A program made the translations under genes and the position numbers. Below the pieces are notes generated by a model. That model had not been told where the DNA came from, ran no database searches, and worked only from the letters and a program-made list of their open reading frames with translations. A DNA stretch of 64,000 nt from DUPU01 sp050952465 (GTDB lineage Bacteria; Bacillota; Dehalobacteriia; Dehalobacteriales; Dehalobacteriaceae), in the NCBI GenBank assembly GCA_050952465.1, contig JBMNKZ010000002.1, positions 248,001 to 312,000 of the forward strand, written 5' to 3'. Numbering within the stretch: the first letter of the stretch is position 1; the number at the start of each line of letters is the position of its first letter. This document shows positions 44,733-53,433 of this stretch, one piece after another.

Positions 44733-46782
44733 ATGAAGTAAAGCAGATAAAAACAATTTCTATGATCCATAGGTTTCAAACACAAAAAACCCTTCTTTTT
44801 CTTCCCCTTTTCCCCATTCCGGTCGCCCAACAGCAGTAACTTCGATCCGGGACTCCACATAAACATCTTTCTCAATCATGCTGGCATTAGCATAGATATC
44901 TTTATGATCTATTACCAATTCATAATTTTTTGCCCCTGCTTTTGCTGCGGCCAAAGCTGCCCGTGCTTTTGCTTCTTTTAAAGAATAGTTTACTGCCTCT
45001 TCTAATTCTTCAAATACTTTTCTCTCCCACGGAGCATGCATTAAATAGCCACTCCCGGCTTCACCTGGTTTAATCAAAACTTTTACCGTCTCCATAATCT
45101 TCCCTGTGGCGGCCCCTATAGCATTAGCTACCTCTGCATAAGGAGGAATAATTAACTCAGTATGCAATTTTTCTGCCATTTTTGGCAACCAAGCTGCTAC
45201 CGGAGCACCAATACCAATTACCGGAACTCTCATTTTAAATAAACAATCAAAAGCCTGATTCTTACATGGTTCTAAAGCCTTATTAATAAAGTACATAGAT
45301 GAAGCGTCTTTTTTAAACCATGTTTTCTGCCCTTCAAAGCTAGATAGGCTTTGCAGGCAGGTAATGCATAAATCATTCACTATTCTATCGGAAGCTTTCT
45401 CGATAAACTCTTCTTTCGATATTCCTGCCCTTTCCGCAAGAATTTCTACTCCTATGATAGATGCTTCACTATTCCATTGATGATAAACTCCTTTGGCATG
45501 GAGAATATCCGTTGGAGTAACTGAGACCCGAGCTACAATTCCTAAGTTCACCAGATGCTGAAGATTAATCAGATTCGGGTCAATCTCCAATTGACGGGCT
45601 AGATAGTAGAGACTCTTCGGCCCACCTTGCAAAATACTAATTGCCTTTCTCTCCCAACCGCTGAGTTCTTCAGCAGTACCATTTTTCAAAAACATAAAGC
45701 AATCGGTGGCCTGGGCAAACATCAAATCATAATTCTCTTCAAAATTTGTCTTTAAATCCTCAACAAGAGCTGGATAGTTATGACCGACAACACAAAGGGG
45801 CCATACCCTTTGGGGTCCAACCACAATATCCCTATCCCGATTTACTTGAATATAACTATCCCCGCCTAAACCATAGGTATATATTTCAGCCGCTTGAACC
45901 CGGGTAAGCCAACCACCTACCATTGCCCCCTCCTGATTAACCTTAGGGACACCATTTTTTAATATGGCAATATCCGTAGTGGTGCCTCCCATATCCAAAA
46001 CCAGAGCTTCCGAAGTGTCCGTTAGAAAAGTGCCACCGATGATACTTGACGCCGGCCCAGAAAGAATAGTTTCAATAGGCTTCTCTCTTGCCAGAGACTC
46101 ACTCATTAAACACCCGTCCCCTTTAACAATCATAATCGAAGCCTCTATTTCTTTTTCCTCCAGTGCCTTTTTCACAGACTCAATTAATTCCGTAATAACT
46201 GGAATTAACCGGGCATTAAGTACAGCAGTGACAGTTCGTTCATAAAAACCTAAGGAGGTAGTCAATTGATGAGCACATACTACCGGAAGATCTAGTATTT
46301 CTTGAACCAGTTTGGCTGCCGCAAGTTCATGCTCTGGATTTCTGACACTTAAATACCCTGAAATAGCAACAGCATCTACCTTACCCTTAAATTCACAAAT
46401 GGCCTTCTTTGTTAATTCCAGATCGAGATCTTCCTGACGTCGACCTTTTATATCATGTCCACCGGGCAGGACAGCATAATGGGCTACCGGAAGCTTGTCA
46501 ATAGGTTCATGTCCGATCATGAGTAATCCTACTTCACACCCACGACCTTCCACGATAGCATTTGTTGCTAAAGTTGTAGAAAGCGAGATTACATTTATTT
46601 TATAAAAATCCTGAAAATCCAGATTATTGATACAGTTACGGATCCCAACAGATAAGTCTTCTCTAGTGGTTAAGGCCTTAGCCTTGGTGATAATTTTTTT
46701 ACTCTCCGGCTCCACCACAACTCCATCAGTGTAAGTACCTCCGGTGTCTATGCCAAGTACTAGTGACATTGTCCTTCCTCCC
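44733..46782. repeat. Long direct repeat, copy B (about 2.05 kb)
   Basis: Same orientation as 37635-39684 and nearly identical. The two copies enclose the three mttB genes; recombination between them would remove about 7.1 kb. Confidence 0.95.
44760..46769 (-). CDS. Hydantoinase/oxoprolinase-family ASKHA ATPase, copy B
   Basis: 669 residues from ATG 46769, the same ribosome site as copy A. It has the same IDTGGTYTDG and LDMGGTTTDIAIL phosphate loops. By my alignment it differs from copy A at nine positions; three are clustered (FHRIS versus FYKIN), and the others are single changes, several non-conservative (E to K, D to G, E to R, R to G). Both copies look intact, so both may be made. Copy B has its own terminator and a structured upstream region, so it is not simply part of the mttB transcript. 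Confidence 0.85.
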   Translation of the reverse strand: MSLVLGIDTGGTYTDGVVVEPESKKIITKAKALTTREDLSVGIRNCINNLDFQDFYKINVISLSTTLATNAIVEGRGCEVGLLMIGHEPIDKLPVAHYAVLPGGHDIKGRRQEDLDLELTKKAICEFKGKVDAVAISGYLSVRNPEHELAAAKLVQEILDLPVVCAHQLTTSLGFYERTVTAVLNARLIPVITELIESVKKALEEKEIEASIMIVKGDGCLMSESLAREKPIETILSGPASSIIGGTFLTDTSEALVLDMGGTTTDIAILKNGVPKVNQEGAMVGGWLTRVQAAEIYTYGLGGDSYIQVNRDRDIVVGPQRVWPLCVVGHNYPALVEDLKTNFEENYDLMFAQATDCFMFLKNGTAEELSGWERKAISILQGGPKSLYYLARQLEIDPNLINLQHLVNLGIVARVSVTPTDILHAKGVYHQWNSEASIIGVEILAERAGISKEEFIEKASDRIVNDLCITCLQSLSSFEGQKTWFKKDASSMYFINKALEPCKNQAFDCLFKMRVPVIGIGAPVAAWLPKMAEKLHTELIIPPYAEVANAIGAATGKIMETVKVLIKPGEAGSGYLMHAPWERKVFEELEEAVNYSLKEAKARAALAAAKAGAKNYELVIDHKDIYANASMIEKDVYVESRIEVTAVGRPEWGKGEEKEGFFVFETYGS

Positions 46783-47157
46783 TTAAACTAAATAAGTCCA
46801 TAAAAAGGCTCTTGGCATCAGGTGGTGTTTTTCACTCCATCTGATGCTTAACCGCTCCCGGCCATCCATAGCATTGCGGCACTAGGTCATTCATGGCCGT
46901 CGTAAATCGGCAATGCATTCCCAGAGAAATTAGTTCAATGTTTTCTGGTAATATTCTACATACTATAATTAATATCCTTCAGCTTCACTAATTTTTTCTT
47001 ACTAAAACACCTATAGTAAACTGTTGGTTTTTATATAACCAACTATTTCCACCGTAGAATAAGGTAAAAAAATATCCAATCGATTCCTTAATTCAAATCA
47101 ATTGGACATAATTTTTCGTTACTTGTTTAATGGAGGCGATCATAGAACTGTCAGCAG
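46783..47157 (-). other. Structured intergenic region between larA-like gene and hydantoinase copy B
   Basis: 375 bp without a gene. It contains a GCATCAG/CTGATGC hairpin (46814-46847 region) followed on the minus strand by a T run, a probable terminator of the larA-like gene. It also has an interleaved pair of inverted repeats, GGCCAT/ATGGCC and GCATTGC/GCAATGC (46860-46916), which could form a pseudoknot. No known riboswitch core was recognised. Confidence 0.5.
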
Positions 47158-48417
47158 CTAGTAGGTAAGCTGAGGCAAAGTAGTCCCTCCTGTGGGCATG
47201 ATCCATACTTTTGCTTCATTTCCCATAATTTTTATTGCTTCGTTAAAAGCCTGATTGACCTCTCTAAAAGGTTTCATAAATAATTTATGCACTGTTTTGT
47301 CTGGTAAACAGGAAACCAAAAAAATACGGAACTGACTTGCCATATCAGCAATAGCGGCGGCCTTATGCCCCCCAAGCTGAAAATCTTTTTCAATCCGGTT
47401 AATGATATCTACCGTACTTTCCGCCTCCTCAATCCACTGAGAGAATGTATCCTCCCCTAATCCCTCCCGGCATTCCGCTACAAGAATGATTATCCCTCCA
47501 GGTTTGACCGCCCACCTAGCATTATCTAGGGCTTTTTGAGCTTGATAGACATTAATGTCCTTGGGAAAACCATGAGGACAAGTAATCACAATATCGGCCA
47601 ACTCCGAAATGGGCATGCGGTAAGCTTGATCTAGAATCTTGCATCCTGCCCGATGAGCCTTAATATAGTCACCGGCTGTTACTGCCATGATCCTTTTTTC
47701 TTCATCCAGCACCACATTTACAATAAAATCAATGGATAAATATTTTGTAATCTCCTCTATATCCTCCCGTACCGGGTTCCCTTGAATTACCCCGACCTTA
47801 GCCAGAGGATGGAGCATCATCCGGTGATTAGCCTGAATAGTTTCTCGGGTACATACTCCCGGAACAATCGCTTTTGCCCCGCCGCTATATCCCGCAAAAT
47901 AATGATAATCAATATTTCCTAAGCATATCCTTTTAGTCGCCTGTACTACTGGACGAAATACTTGATACGGAGTACCCTTGGAGCTTTTTCCCACCTCTAT
48001 AAAATCCTCTTTTTGTCCACAGGAATCTATACATTTTACTCTATCGAAAACTTCCAATCCCACTAACCGTTTTCTTTCTTCTTCGCTATGAGGCCGGTGT
48101 ACACCTAAACCGGCTACTACAATAATATCTTTATCCGGTACTCCGGCCCGATTAATCTCATCCAAGACATGGGGAAGCAGCAGATAGCTAGGACAAGGCC
48201 GAGTAATATCGCTAATGATAATCGCTACCTGATCCCCTTTTCTTACTATTTTATCTAATCGGGCGGTACCCAGCGGGTTTTGCAACGCTTTTTGAATCAC
48301 TTCCTCCACCGGAAGATCACAATGTATATTTTGCGGTCTTAAACATCCTAATAAATTTTCTTGGGGGATATCCAACCTTTGCACACTATTTCCGTACCCC
48401 AATGAAATACTTTCCAT
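47158..48417 (-). CDS. larA: LarA-family nickel-pincer nucleotide enzyme (lactate racemase homologue)
   Basis: A 419-residue LarA-type protein. The N-terminal DUF2088-like domain includes ISDITRPCPSYLLLPHVLDEI. GVHRPHSEEE provides the active-site His pair region. YHYFAGYSGGAKAIVPGVC holds the His and the Lys that ties the nickel-pincer cofactor in LarA, and HRMMLHPLAKVGVIQGNPV holds a further His ligand. LarA homologues racemise or epimerise 2-hydroxy acids; the substrate here is open. No cofactor genes larB, larC or larE are in the window. ATG 48417 follows GGAGGGATAGGG. Confidence 0.85.
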   Translation of the reverse strand: MESISLGYGNSVQRLDIPQENLLGCLRPQNIHCDLPVEEVIQKALQNPLGTARLDKIVRKGDQVAIIISDITRPCPSYLLLPHVLDEINRAGVPDKDIIVVAGLGVHRPHSEEERKRLVGLEVFDRVKCIDSCGQKEDFIEVGKSSKGTPYQVFRPVVQATKRICLGNIDYHYFAGYSGGAKAIVPGVCTRETIQANHRMMLHPLAKVGVIQGNPVREDIEEITKYLSIDFIVNVVLDEEKRIMAVTAGDYIKAHRAGCKILDQAYRMPISELADIVITCPHGFPKDINVYQAQKALDNARWAVKPGGIIILVAECREGLGEDTFSQWIEEAESTVDIINRIEKDFQLGGHKAAAIADMASQFRIFLVSCLPDKTVHKLFMKPFREVNQAFNEAIKIMGNEAKVWIMPTGGTTLPQLTY

Positions 48418-48460
48418 CCCTATCCCTCCGTTTTTCGTACAATTGACTGAAAATAAAAAC

Positions 48461-48493
48461 GACCCTTATTATTAATATTACATATTAAGGGTC
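48461..48493 (-). terminator. Terminator downstream of pylD
   Basis: GACCCTTA (48461-48468) pairs with TAAGGGTC (48486-48493) around an AT-rich loop; on the minus strand GTTTTTATTTTC follows. Confidence 0.65.
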
Positions 48494-48498
48494 AAACA

Positions 48499-48540
48499 TC
48501 AAGCAAAAGACTTATGCGCAATATCCCCGATCTTTGTCAC
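48499..48540 (-). CDS. Possible 13-residue peptide between pylD and its terminator
   Basis: GTG 48540 lies 8 nt after a GGAGGG ribosome site and opens a frame of 13 codons (MTKIGDIAHKSFA) that stops 5 nt before the terminator stem. It may be a leader-type peptide, a gene remnant or chance. Confidence 0.25.
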   Translation of the reverse strand: MTKIGDIAHKSFA

Positions 48541-48621
48541 TTGACTATCCCTCCGATAATACTTGATAGGCTTGTCAAATGTCACGGCTTCAATGATTAG
48601 TATATCTTAATTAAAATAGTT

Positions 48622-49434
48622 TTATTGGCTTATTGCTAAAGCAAGCATAGTAGCAACCCCAATTTGCAGCGGGTCATGTATGACATCATTTTTATACTTC
48701 TCATAAGCGTCAACCGTAAGTCCGAATGGAACGCCCGGGGCGGCGATAATGGCTTTCGGATGCAAATTTTCTAATGAAATAAAAGCCCCTTCCGGTGTAG
48801 CGTCTACCAAATAGCGATACTTTGGCAATGCCCTTTCCAGATCTGATTCAACTTTGATCTTACTATCCTTTACTTTTTCAACTTTCCTTAAATCTTGATC
48901 AAAAACTGCTACTTTAGCCCCTAATTTCAGCAGAAAATCAGCGGCATGGTACCCCACCGGTCCATACCCCAGCACCAAAACCTCACTTCCCGTTAACTCT
49001 CCGGCCATTCCAGAAAGTGCTGCTACATATCCCTTGCCCGTAGCAACACCATTATCTACAGCCATTTTATTTCGTAGATTAAAAGCAATAAATCTGTTGT
49101 CATCTGCCATAAAAATAATCTCATTTCCTTCCGATACAGCTTCAAAAAAACCGGACACATCTGTTTCCTTTGTAACTGATACCGGAAAACCCAGCTTCCT
49201 GATTATACTTGCTACCGACTGGGCAAACCCTCCAATAATCCCTTCACCGACAGTAATTGGTATCACAGATACCCGGTAGCTTTGTGCTGCCAAAGCAAAG
49301 TTCTTTAAAGAAATACCTGCGGCAAAACAGGCAATTTCCGCTAAAGTCATACCTGCTTTTTTTAATAGTTCCATTTCATAATCCGTAAGTTCCTGACCTA
49401 ACCCGGCAATATCTTTTTCTGTCAAACGCGTCAT
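48622..49434 (-). CDS. pylD: Pyrrolysine biosynthesis protein PylD, orphan
   Basis: A 270-residue protein matching PylD along its length. It has the N-terminal LTEKDIAGLGQELTDYEMEL, the substrate-binding region VIPITVGEGIIGGFAQSV, DVSGFFEAVSEGNEIIFMADDN, the NAD-binding Rossmann loop VLVLGYGPVGYHAADFL, and a C-terminal DPLQIGVATMLA. PylD oxidises (3R)-3-methyl-D-ornithyl-N6-lysine, which cyclises to pyrrolysine. From memory, archaeal PylD has Glu where this C-terminal motif has Asp. No pylB, pylC, pylS or pylT is adjacent, which is unusual. The start ATG 49434 follows GGAAGGGG. Confidence 0.88.
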   Translation of the reverse strand: MTRLTEKDIAGLGQELTDYEMELLKKAGMTLAEIACFAAGISLKNFALAAQSYRVSVIPITVGEGIIGGFAQSVASIIRKLGFPVSVTKETDVSGFFEAVSEGNEIIFMADDNRFIAFNLRNKMAVDNGVATGKGYVAALSGMAGELTGSEVLVLGYGPVGYHAADFLLKLGAKVAVFDQDLRKVEKVKDSKIKVESDLERALPKYRYLVDATPEGAFISLENLHPKAIIAAPGVPFGLTVDAYEKYKNDVIHDPLQIGVATMLALAISQ

Positions 49435-49903
49435 TCCCTAAAGCCCCTTCCACAGTTAAGTAGATAATATTTATTTATTGTACAAAAGACTGGGAAATCC
49501 TTTAAATTACTGATTATTATTAAAAACAAAGGTCTTGAGTCTTTATATTTTTAATACCTAGGCCAATTAAAAAAATACTTTCTATAATAATACTTCTTTC
49601 ATATAAACGGCTGGTTCACAAACAGTAGCCAATGATAGCACTGTTTATTCAACATCCCATAAGGTAGGCAAAATGAAAATGCGGTGATTATTTTGTTATC
49701 CTCCGGTAAAAATAGTTTCTTCGATTCAATGAGTTTCTGCTCCTCTAAAGACATATGGGGCGTAATGGTCGCCTGTCTAATTTTAATAGTGTAACTAAAC
49801 TTAAAACACCTAAAAATGTACTTTTCGTGAACCTTGTGGGACATTTTGCCAGGTAGTTGTTTGAAGCATAAATTTTCAATAATTTTTAAAGGAGGGAAAA
49901 CAC
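49435..49903. other. Intergenic region between pylD and the small membrane-protein gene
   Basis: About 470 bp. A minus-strand frame at 49599-49973 has no good ribosome site and mixed composition, and is probably spurious or a remnant. No tRNA-Pyl or other RNA gene was recognised. Confidence 0.5.
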
Positions 49904-50056
49904 ATGATAAGAAGAGCGATGGTGATTTTGGTTGTCCTGCTAATGGACTTCTTCGCCAGCTCAGTAGCAGCATATGCCGGTGTAACCGCTGAGGGATTCG
50001 ATGCTGTTGCCAAACTATGTAAATCCTTTTTAATAAAAAAACAAGGGATTATTTAA
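49904..50056 (+). CDS. Small single-pass membrane or secreted protein (50 residues)
   Basis: A 50-codon ORF preceded by a strong AAAGGAGGG at proper spacing. The product has a basic start and one hydrophobic helix (MIRRAMVILVVLLMDFFASS) ending in a possible signal-peptidase site (VAAYAG), then a short polar tail. The last codons overlap the stem of a terminator, which is typical for a real short transcript. Family unknown. It is convergent with fhs. Confidence 0.55.
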   Translation: MIRRAMVILVVLLMDFFASSVAAYAGVTAEGFDAVAKLCKSFLIKKQGII

Positions 50057-50078
50057 ATGGTCCCTTGTTTTTTTATAT
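50036..50078. terminator. Bidirectional terminator between the small ORF and fhs
   Basis: AACAAGGGA (50040-50048) pairs with TCCCTTGTT about 14 nt further on. It is followed by T on the plus strand and preceded by an A run, giving T on the minus strand, so it can serve both genes. Confidence 0.85.
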
Positions 50079-50098
50079 TAATATTTTACTATTGATTT

Positions 50099-51856
50099 TT
50101 AGAACAACCCCCGCACCTTACCAGTTTCCACATCCACATCAATTCTTCTAAAGGCTGGGTCGGAACCGGTTCCCGGCATCATGCTGATACCACCGGCCAT
50201 AGGGCAAATGAATCTGGCACCGCCATAAATCAAAACGTCTCGAATGGGAAGTCTCCAGTTCTTGGGCACACCCTTCAAGGTGGGATCATGGGTTAAGCTT
50301 AAGTGAGTCTTCACCATCATTGTTTGGAAATCCTTGTATTTCGGATCCTCTTCAAATCTCTTCGCCTTTGCTTCTGCTTCCGGAGCCCAATCCACACCAT
50401 CTGCTCCGTAAACTTCCTTGGCAATAACTTCTACCCGCTGTCTTAAGGGCATCTCCAAAGGATATAGATACTTGAAGTCGACCGGATCTTTACAAGCATC
50501 GATTACTGCATCCGCTAATTCCAAAGCTCCGTCGCCGCCGTATCTCCAGTGTTCGGACAAGGCACAACGCCCGCCGGCCTCTTCCACGATTCTTCTTACT
50601 AAAGCAATTTCTGCTTTAGTATCTGTGGCAAAGCCGTTAATGCAGACAACCGGGTTAATACCGGACTTCTTAATATTCTTCAGATGATGCAGCAGATTTT
50701 CGCAACCTTTTTCCACTAACTCCAGGTTTTCCTTCAGATAAGCATCCGGAATAGGACGTCCGGGAACAACGGTTGGGCCACCGCCGTGCATTTTTAGTGC
50801 CCTAATGGTAGCTACTAGGACGGAAACATTAGGTGTTAATCCGCTCAGACGGGCTTTAACATTCCAGAACTTTTCAAATCCTATATCAGCAGCAAAACCA
50901 CTCTCGGTAACATGATAATCAAACATCTTTAGACCTACCCGGTCACCGATAATGGAGGATTGTCCAATAGCAATATTTGCAAAAGGACCGGCATGAACCA
51001 ATACGGGCTGATGCTCAACAGAATAACACAGGGTAGGATTAATGGTATTTCTCATAAAGGCAGCCATGGCACCGTCAACTTCCAAATCAGCGGCTGTAAC
51101 AGGATTGCCGTATTTATCATAAGCTACAATAATATCAGCAATTCTTTCTCTTAAGTCTTTTAAGTCGGTGGCAACCGCCAATATTGCCATTAATTCGGAA
51201 CTAACAGTAATCCCAAATTTAGAATGCATCATAAAGCCATCTTTCTTGCCACCAATACCCATAATAATATTTCTTAAACCTTGAGCGCAAAAGTCCATGA
51301 CCCAGCCCATTTCCACTCTTTTCGGGTCAATATCTAATCTCCTTAAATTTCTTTTTGCGAGTTCTTCGTCAGTATAGTTAGCCTCGTGCTGCATTCTGGC
51401 ATTTAAAGCAACCATACAAAGATTATGGGCATTTTGAATATCGTTAATGTCACCAGTTAATCCTAAGGAAAACTCGGTCATTGGAATTAACAAGGCATTA
51501 CCACCACCGGCAGCAGTCCCTTTTACGTTCATGGTAGGACCGCCGGAAGGTTGACGCAGGCAACCGCCCACATTCATGCCTCTTTTGCCTAACCCTTGGA
51601 TTAAACCTAAAGAAGTAGTGGACTTTCCTTCACCTAATGGAGTAGGGGTAATCGCTGTTACCTCAATAAACTTTCCATCAGGACGATCTTTCAGTCTGTT
51701 GATGATTTTAAGAAAGTCCAATCTAGGAGTCCTGCCATGAGGAATCATCTCATCAGGTTCCAGACCTAATTTTTCCCTCCATTGTTCCGGAGAAGGCATT
51801 GATTTTTCCGCTTCTTCAGCAATTTGCCAATCTTTAACCTGTGTTGGGTCAAGCAT
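50099..51856 (-). CDS. fhs: Formate-tetrahydrofolate ligase
   Basis: About 585 residues from ATG 51856, which is better spaced from AAGGAAG than the GTG at 51865. The P-loop region ITPTPLGEGKSTTSLGLIQGL and VHAGPFANIAIGQSSIIGDRVGLK are diagnostic. The length is a little above the usual about 557. The enzyme makes 10-formyl-THF from formate and ATP, or runs in reverse to make ATP from formyl-THF during oxidation of methyl groups. It links the mttB methyltransferases to the Wood-Ljungdahl methyl branch. Confidence 0.96.
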   Translation of the reverse strand: MLDPTQVKDWQIAEEAEKSMPSPEQWREKLGLEPDEMIPHGRTPRLDFLKIINRLKDRPDGKFIEVTAITPTPLGEGKSTTSLGLIQGLGKRGMNVGGCLRQPSGGPTMNVKGTAAGGGNALLIPMTEFSLGLTGDINDIQNAHNLCMVALNARMQHEANYTDEELAKRNLRRLDIDPKRVEMGWVMDFCAQGLRNIIMGIGGKKDGFMMHSKFGITVSSELMAILAVATDLKDLRERIADIIVAYDKYGNPVTAADLEVDGAMAAFMRNTINPTLCYSVEHQPVLVHAGPFANIAIGQSSIIGDRVGLKMFDYHVTESGFAADIGFEKFWNVKARLSGLTPNVSVLVATIRALKMHGGGPTVVPGRPIPDAYLKENLELVEKGCENLLHHLKNIKKSGINPVVCINGFATDTKAEIALVRRIVEEAGGRCALSEHWRYGGDGALELADAVIDACKDPVDFKYLYPLEMPLRQRVEVIAKEVYGADGVDWAPEAEAKAKRFEEDPKYKDFQTMMVKTHLSLTHDPTLKGVPKNWRLPIRDVLIYGGARFICPMAGGISMMPGTGSDPAFRRIDVDVETGKVRGLF

Positions 51857-52225
51857 ATAATTCACACTTCCTTTCTATATTATTACAAGTTTTGCGTATC
51901 TAGCCAAAAAAGTACTCACTTGCCTATTCTACCCATAATATATACTAAATATTGTACGTCTTACTTCTATCTTGAACAAGTGGAATTACTTGCGAAAGGT
52001 TTAAAATCTTGTCAATTGGTAAAATAAACCAATTTGTGCATTAATTCACGATTGCCTTTTGCTGTCTATATGGGAGATTAATTTTAAACCTCAGAAAAAG
52101 TCTCTAACTTTAGCGGGTGTCTTCCCCTGACCACTTCAGTGTAAGTCATAGCGCTATTGCTGTCTGAAAATAATAAATCGGGATAATTATCCCGATTTAT
52201 CAAAAACACTCTTCAATTAAAAGAA
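51857..52225. other. Intergenic region upstream of fhs, including its promoter
   Basis: On the minus strand TTGTTC (51974-51979), 17 nt and TACAAT (51951-51956) form a good sigma-A promoter about 90 bp before fhs. The rest holds no gene; the far end has the terminator of the aminotransferase operon. Confidence 0.6.
52173..52200 (-). terminator. Perfect 28-bp palindrome, terminator of the ior/aminotransferase operon
   Basis: ATAAATCGGGATAA is followed at once by its exact reverse complement, giving a strong hairpin 26 bp after the aminotransferase stop, then TATTTTC on the minus strand. Confidence 0.75.
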
Positions 52226-53389
52226 CTAAGCTAATCTCCCAAGTGCATTTTTTATCCGTTTAAGAGCTTCAACAATCTCCTCTTCCGGTACACAAATTGA
52301 TAGGCGAATATAAGCATTCTCCCCTGTACCCATTTCGCTCATGGGCAAGGTAACCACACCTGCCTCCCGAACTAAGTATTTACTCATTTCGATAGCATTC
52401 ATGTTAAATGCTTGAAAATCGGGTAAGGCAAATAGTCCTCCTTTTGGTTTAAAGCACTTCAACCCCGGAATATCTTCCAGCCCTTTACAAAGCATCTTTC
52501 TTCTTTGCCGGAATGTTTCCACAATTTTATCAAGCTCATTTTGGGGACACTCTAAAGCAGCCACAGCTGCCTTCTGAGAAATCGAATTGGGACAAAGGGT
52601 AATAGTATAGTGAAGTTTTTTAATTTCTGTGATAATTTCTTCTGGTCCGGCAATATACCCCACACGGAATCCAGTCATGCAATACACTTTTGAAAAGCCA
52701 TTCAACACTATTGTTCTCTCCTGCATCCCTTCTAATGACGCGATAGAGCCTGGATAGTCCTGGTCAATAAAACCATCATAAATTTCATCACTAATAACAA
52801 TTAAATTATGTTTTTGAGCAATATGAGCAATTTTTTGTAGATCCTCCTTAGGCCAAACATCCCCTAACGGGTTTGACGGATTGCAAAACATAATTACTCT
52901 TGTTTTAGATGTTATGGCCTTTTCCAGCCGTTCCGGATCCATACGGTAATTATCTTCTGGCAAAAGTTCGACAAAAACGGCTTTTCCCTTTGAAAAATAG
53001 ATTGCTTGTTCATAAGGAGCATAATGGGGTGTGAAAATAATAATTTCATCCCCTTCATCAATTAGAGATTGAATACATACAAACATCCCTTCTGTCACAC
53101 CTTGGGTGACAATAATATTCTGTTTCGGGTCATAGTCAAGCTGATTTTTTTCTTTGAATCTTTTGGCTATGGCCGCCTTTAATTCTGGAGTACCGTAATA
53201 TCCCGTATACCTGGTATGCCCCTGTTCAATTGCTTCTATCGCCTTCCTGGCAATATAGGGAGGTGTAGGAAGATCAGGGTTTCCAATAGATAAGTCAATA
53301 ATCCCTGGTCGGCCTTCTGCATATTCTTGAATAAATTCCCGATTCTCCATAGGTATATTTCTAACTTTGTCCTTAATTATTGTAGTCAT
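52226..53389 (-). CDS. PLP-dependent class I/II aminotransferase
   Basis: 387 residues from ATG 53389, which has GAGGAGGG upstream; earlier in-frame codons run through the ribosome site. Fold-type-I marks include SIGNPDLPTPPYIARKA, MFCNPSNPLGDVW, ISDEIYDGFI and the PLP-Lys region VLNGFSKVYCMTGFRVGYIAGP. The family transaminates aspartate, aromatic or branched-chain amino acids. As the last gene of the iorAB/acyl-CoA synthetase operon, it probably makes the 2-oxoacids oxidised by IorAB. Confidence 0.92.
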   Translation of the reverse strand: MTTIIKDKVRNIPMENREFIQEYAEGRPGIIDLSIGNPDLPTPPYIARKAIEAIEQGHTRYTGYYGTPELKAAIAKRFKEKNQLDYDPKQNIIVTQGVTEGMFVCIQSLIDEGDEIIIFTPHYAPYEQAIYFSKGKAVFVELLPEDNYRMDPERLEKAITSKTRVIMFCNPSNPLGDVWPKEDLQKIAHIAQKHNLIVISDEIYDGFIDQDYPGSIASLEGMQERTIVLNGFSKVYCMTGFRVGYIAGPEEIITEIKKLHYTITLCPNSISQKAAVAALECPQNELDKIVETFRQRRKMLCKGLEDIPGLKCFKPKGGLFALPDFQAFNMNAIEMSKYLVREAGVVTLPMSEMGTGENAYIRLSICVPEEEIVEALKRIKNALGRLA

Positions 53390-53433
53390 ATTAATCCCTC
53401 CTCGAAATTTAAAGTTGAGTAATTTCAATAATT

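Larger units (their letters stand above)
44259..44759 (-). other. Intergenic region upstream of the mttB operon
   Basis: About 500 bp with no gene. It contains the terminator of hydantoinase copy B, a sigma-54 promoter and a strong leader hairpin, listed separately. Confidence 0.7.

Noticed and set aside
37635..46782. Insertion sequence or transposon explanation for the 2-kb direct repeats
   Set aside because: The repeats carry a metabolic-type gene, with no transposase and no terminal inverted repeats at their ends.
46783..47157. Cobalamin riboswitch upstream of the hydantoinase gene
   Set aside because: No B12-box core was found on either strand, only generic inverted repeats.
49599..49973. 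A 124-residue minus-strand frame between fhs and pylD
   Set aside because: No ribosome site, composition unlike a gene, and it overlaps the better-supported small plus-strand ORF; it could at most be a remnant.
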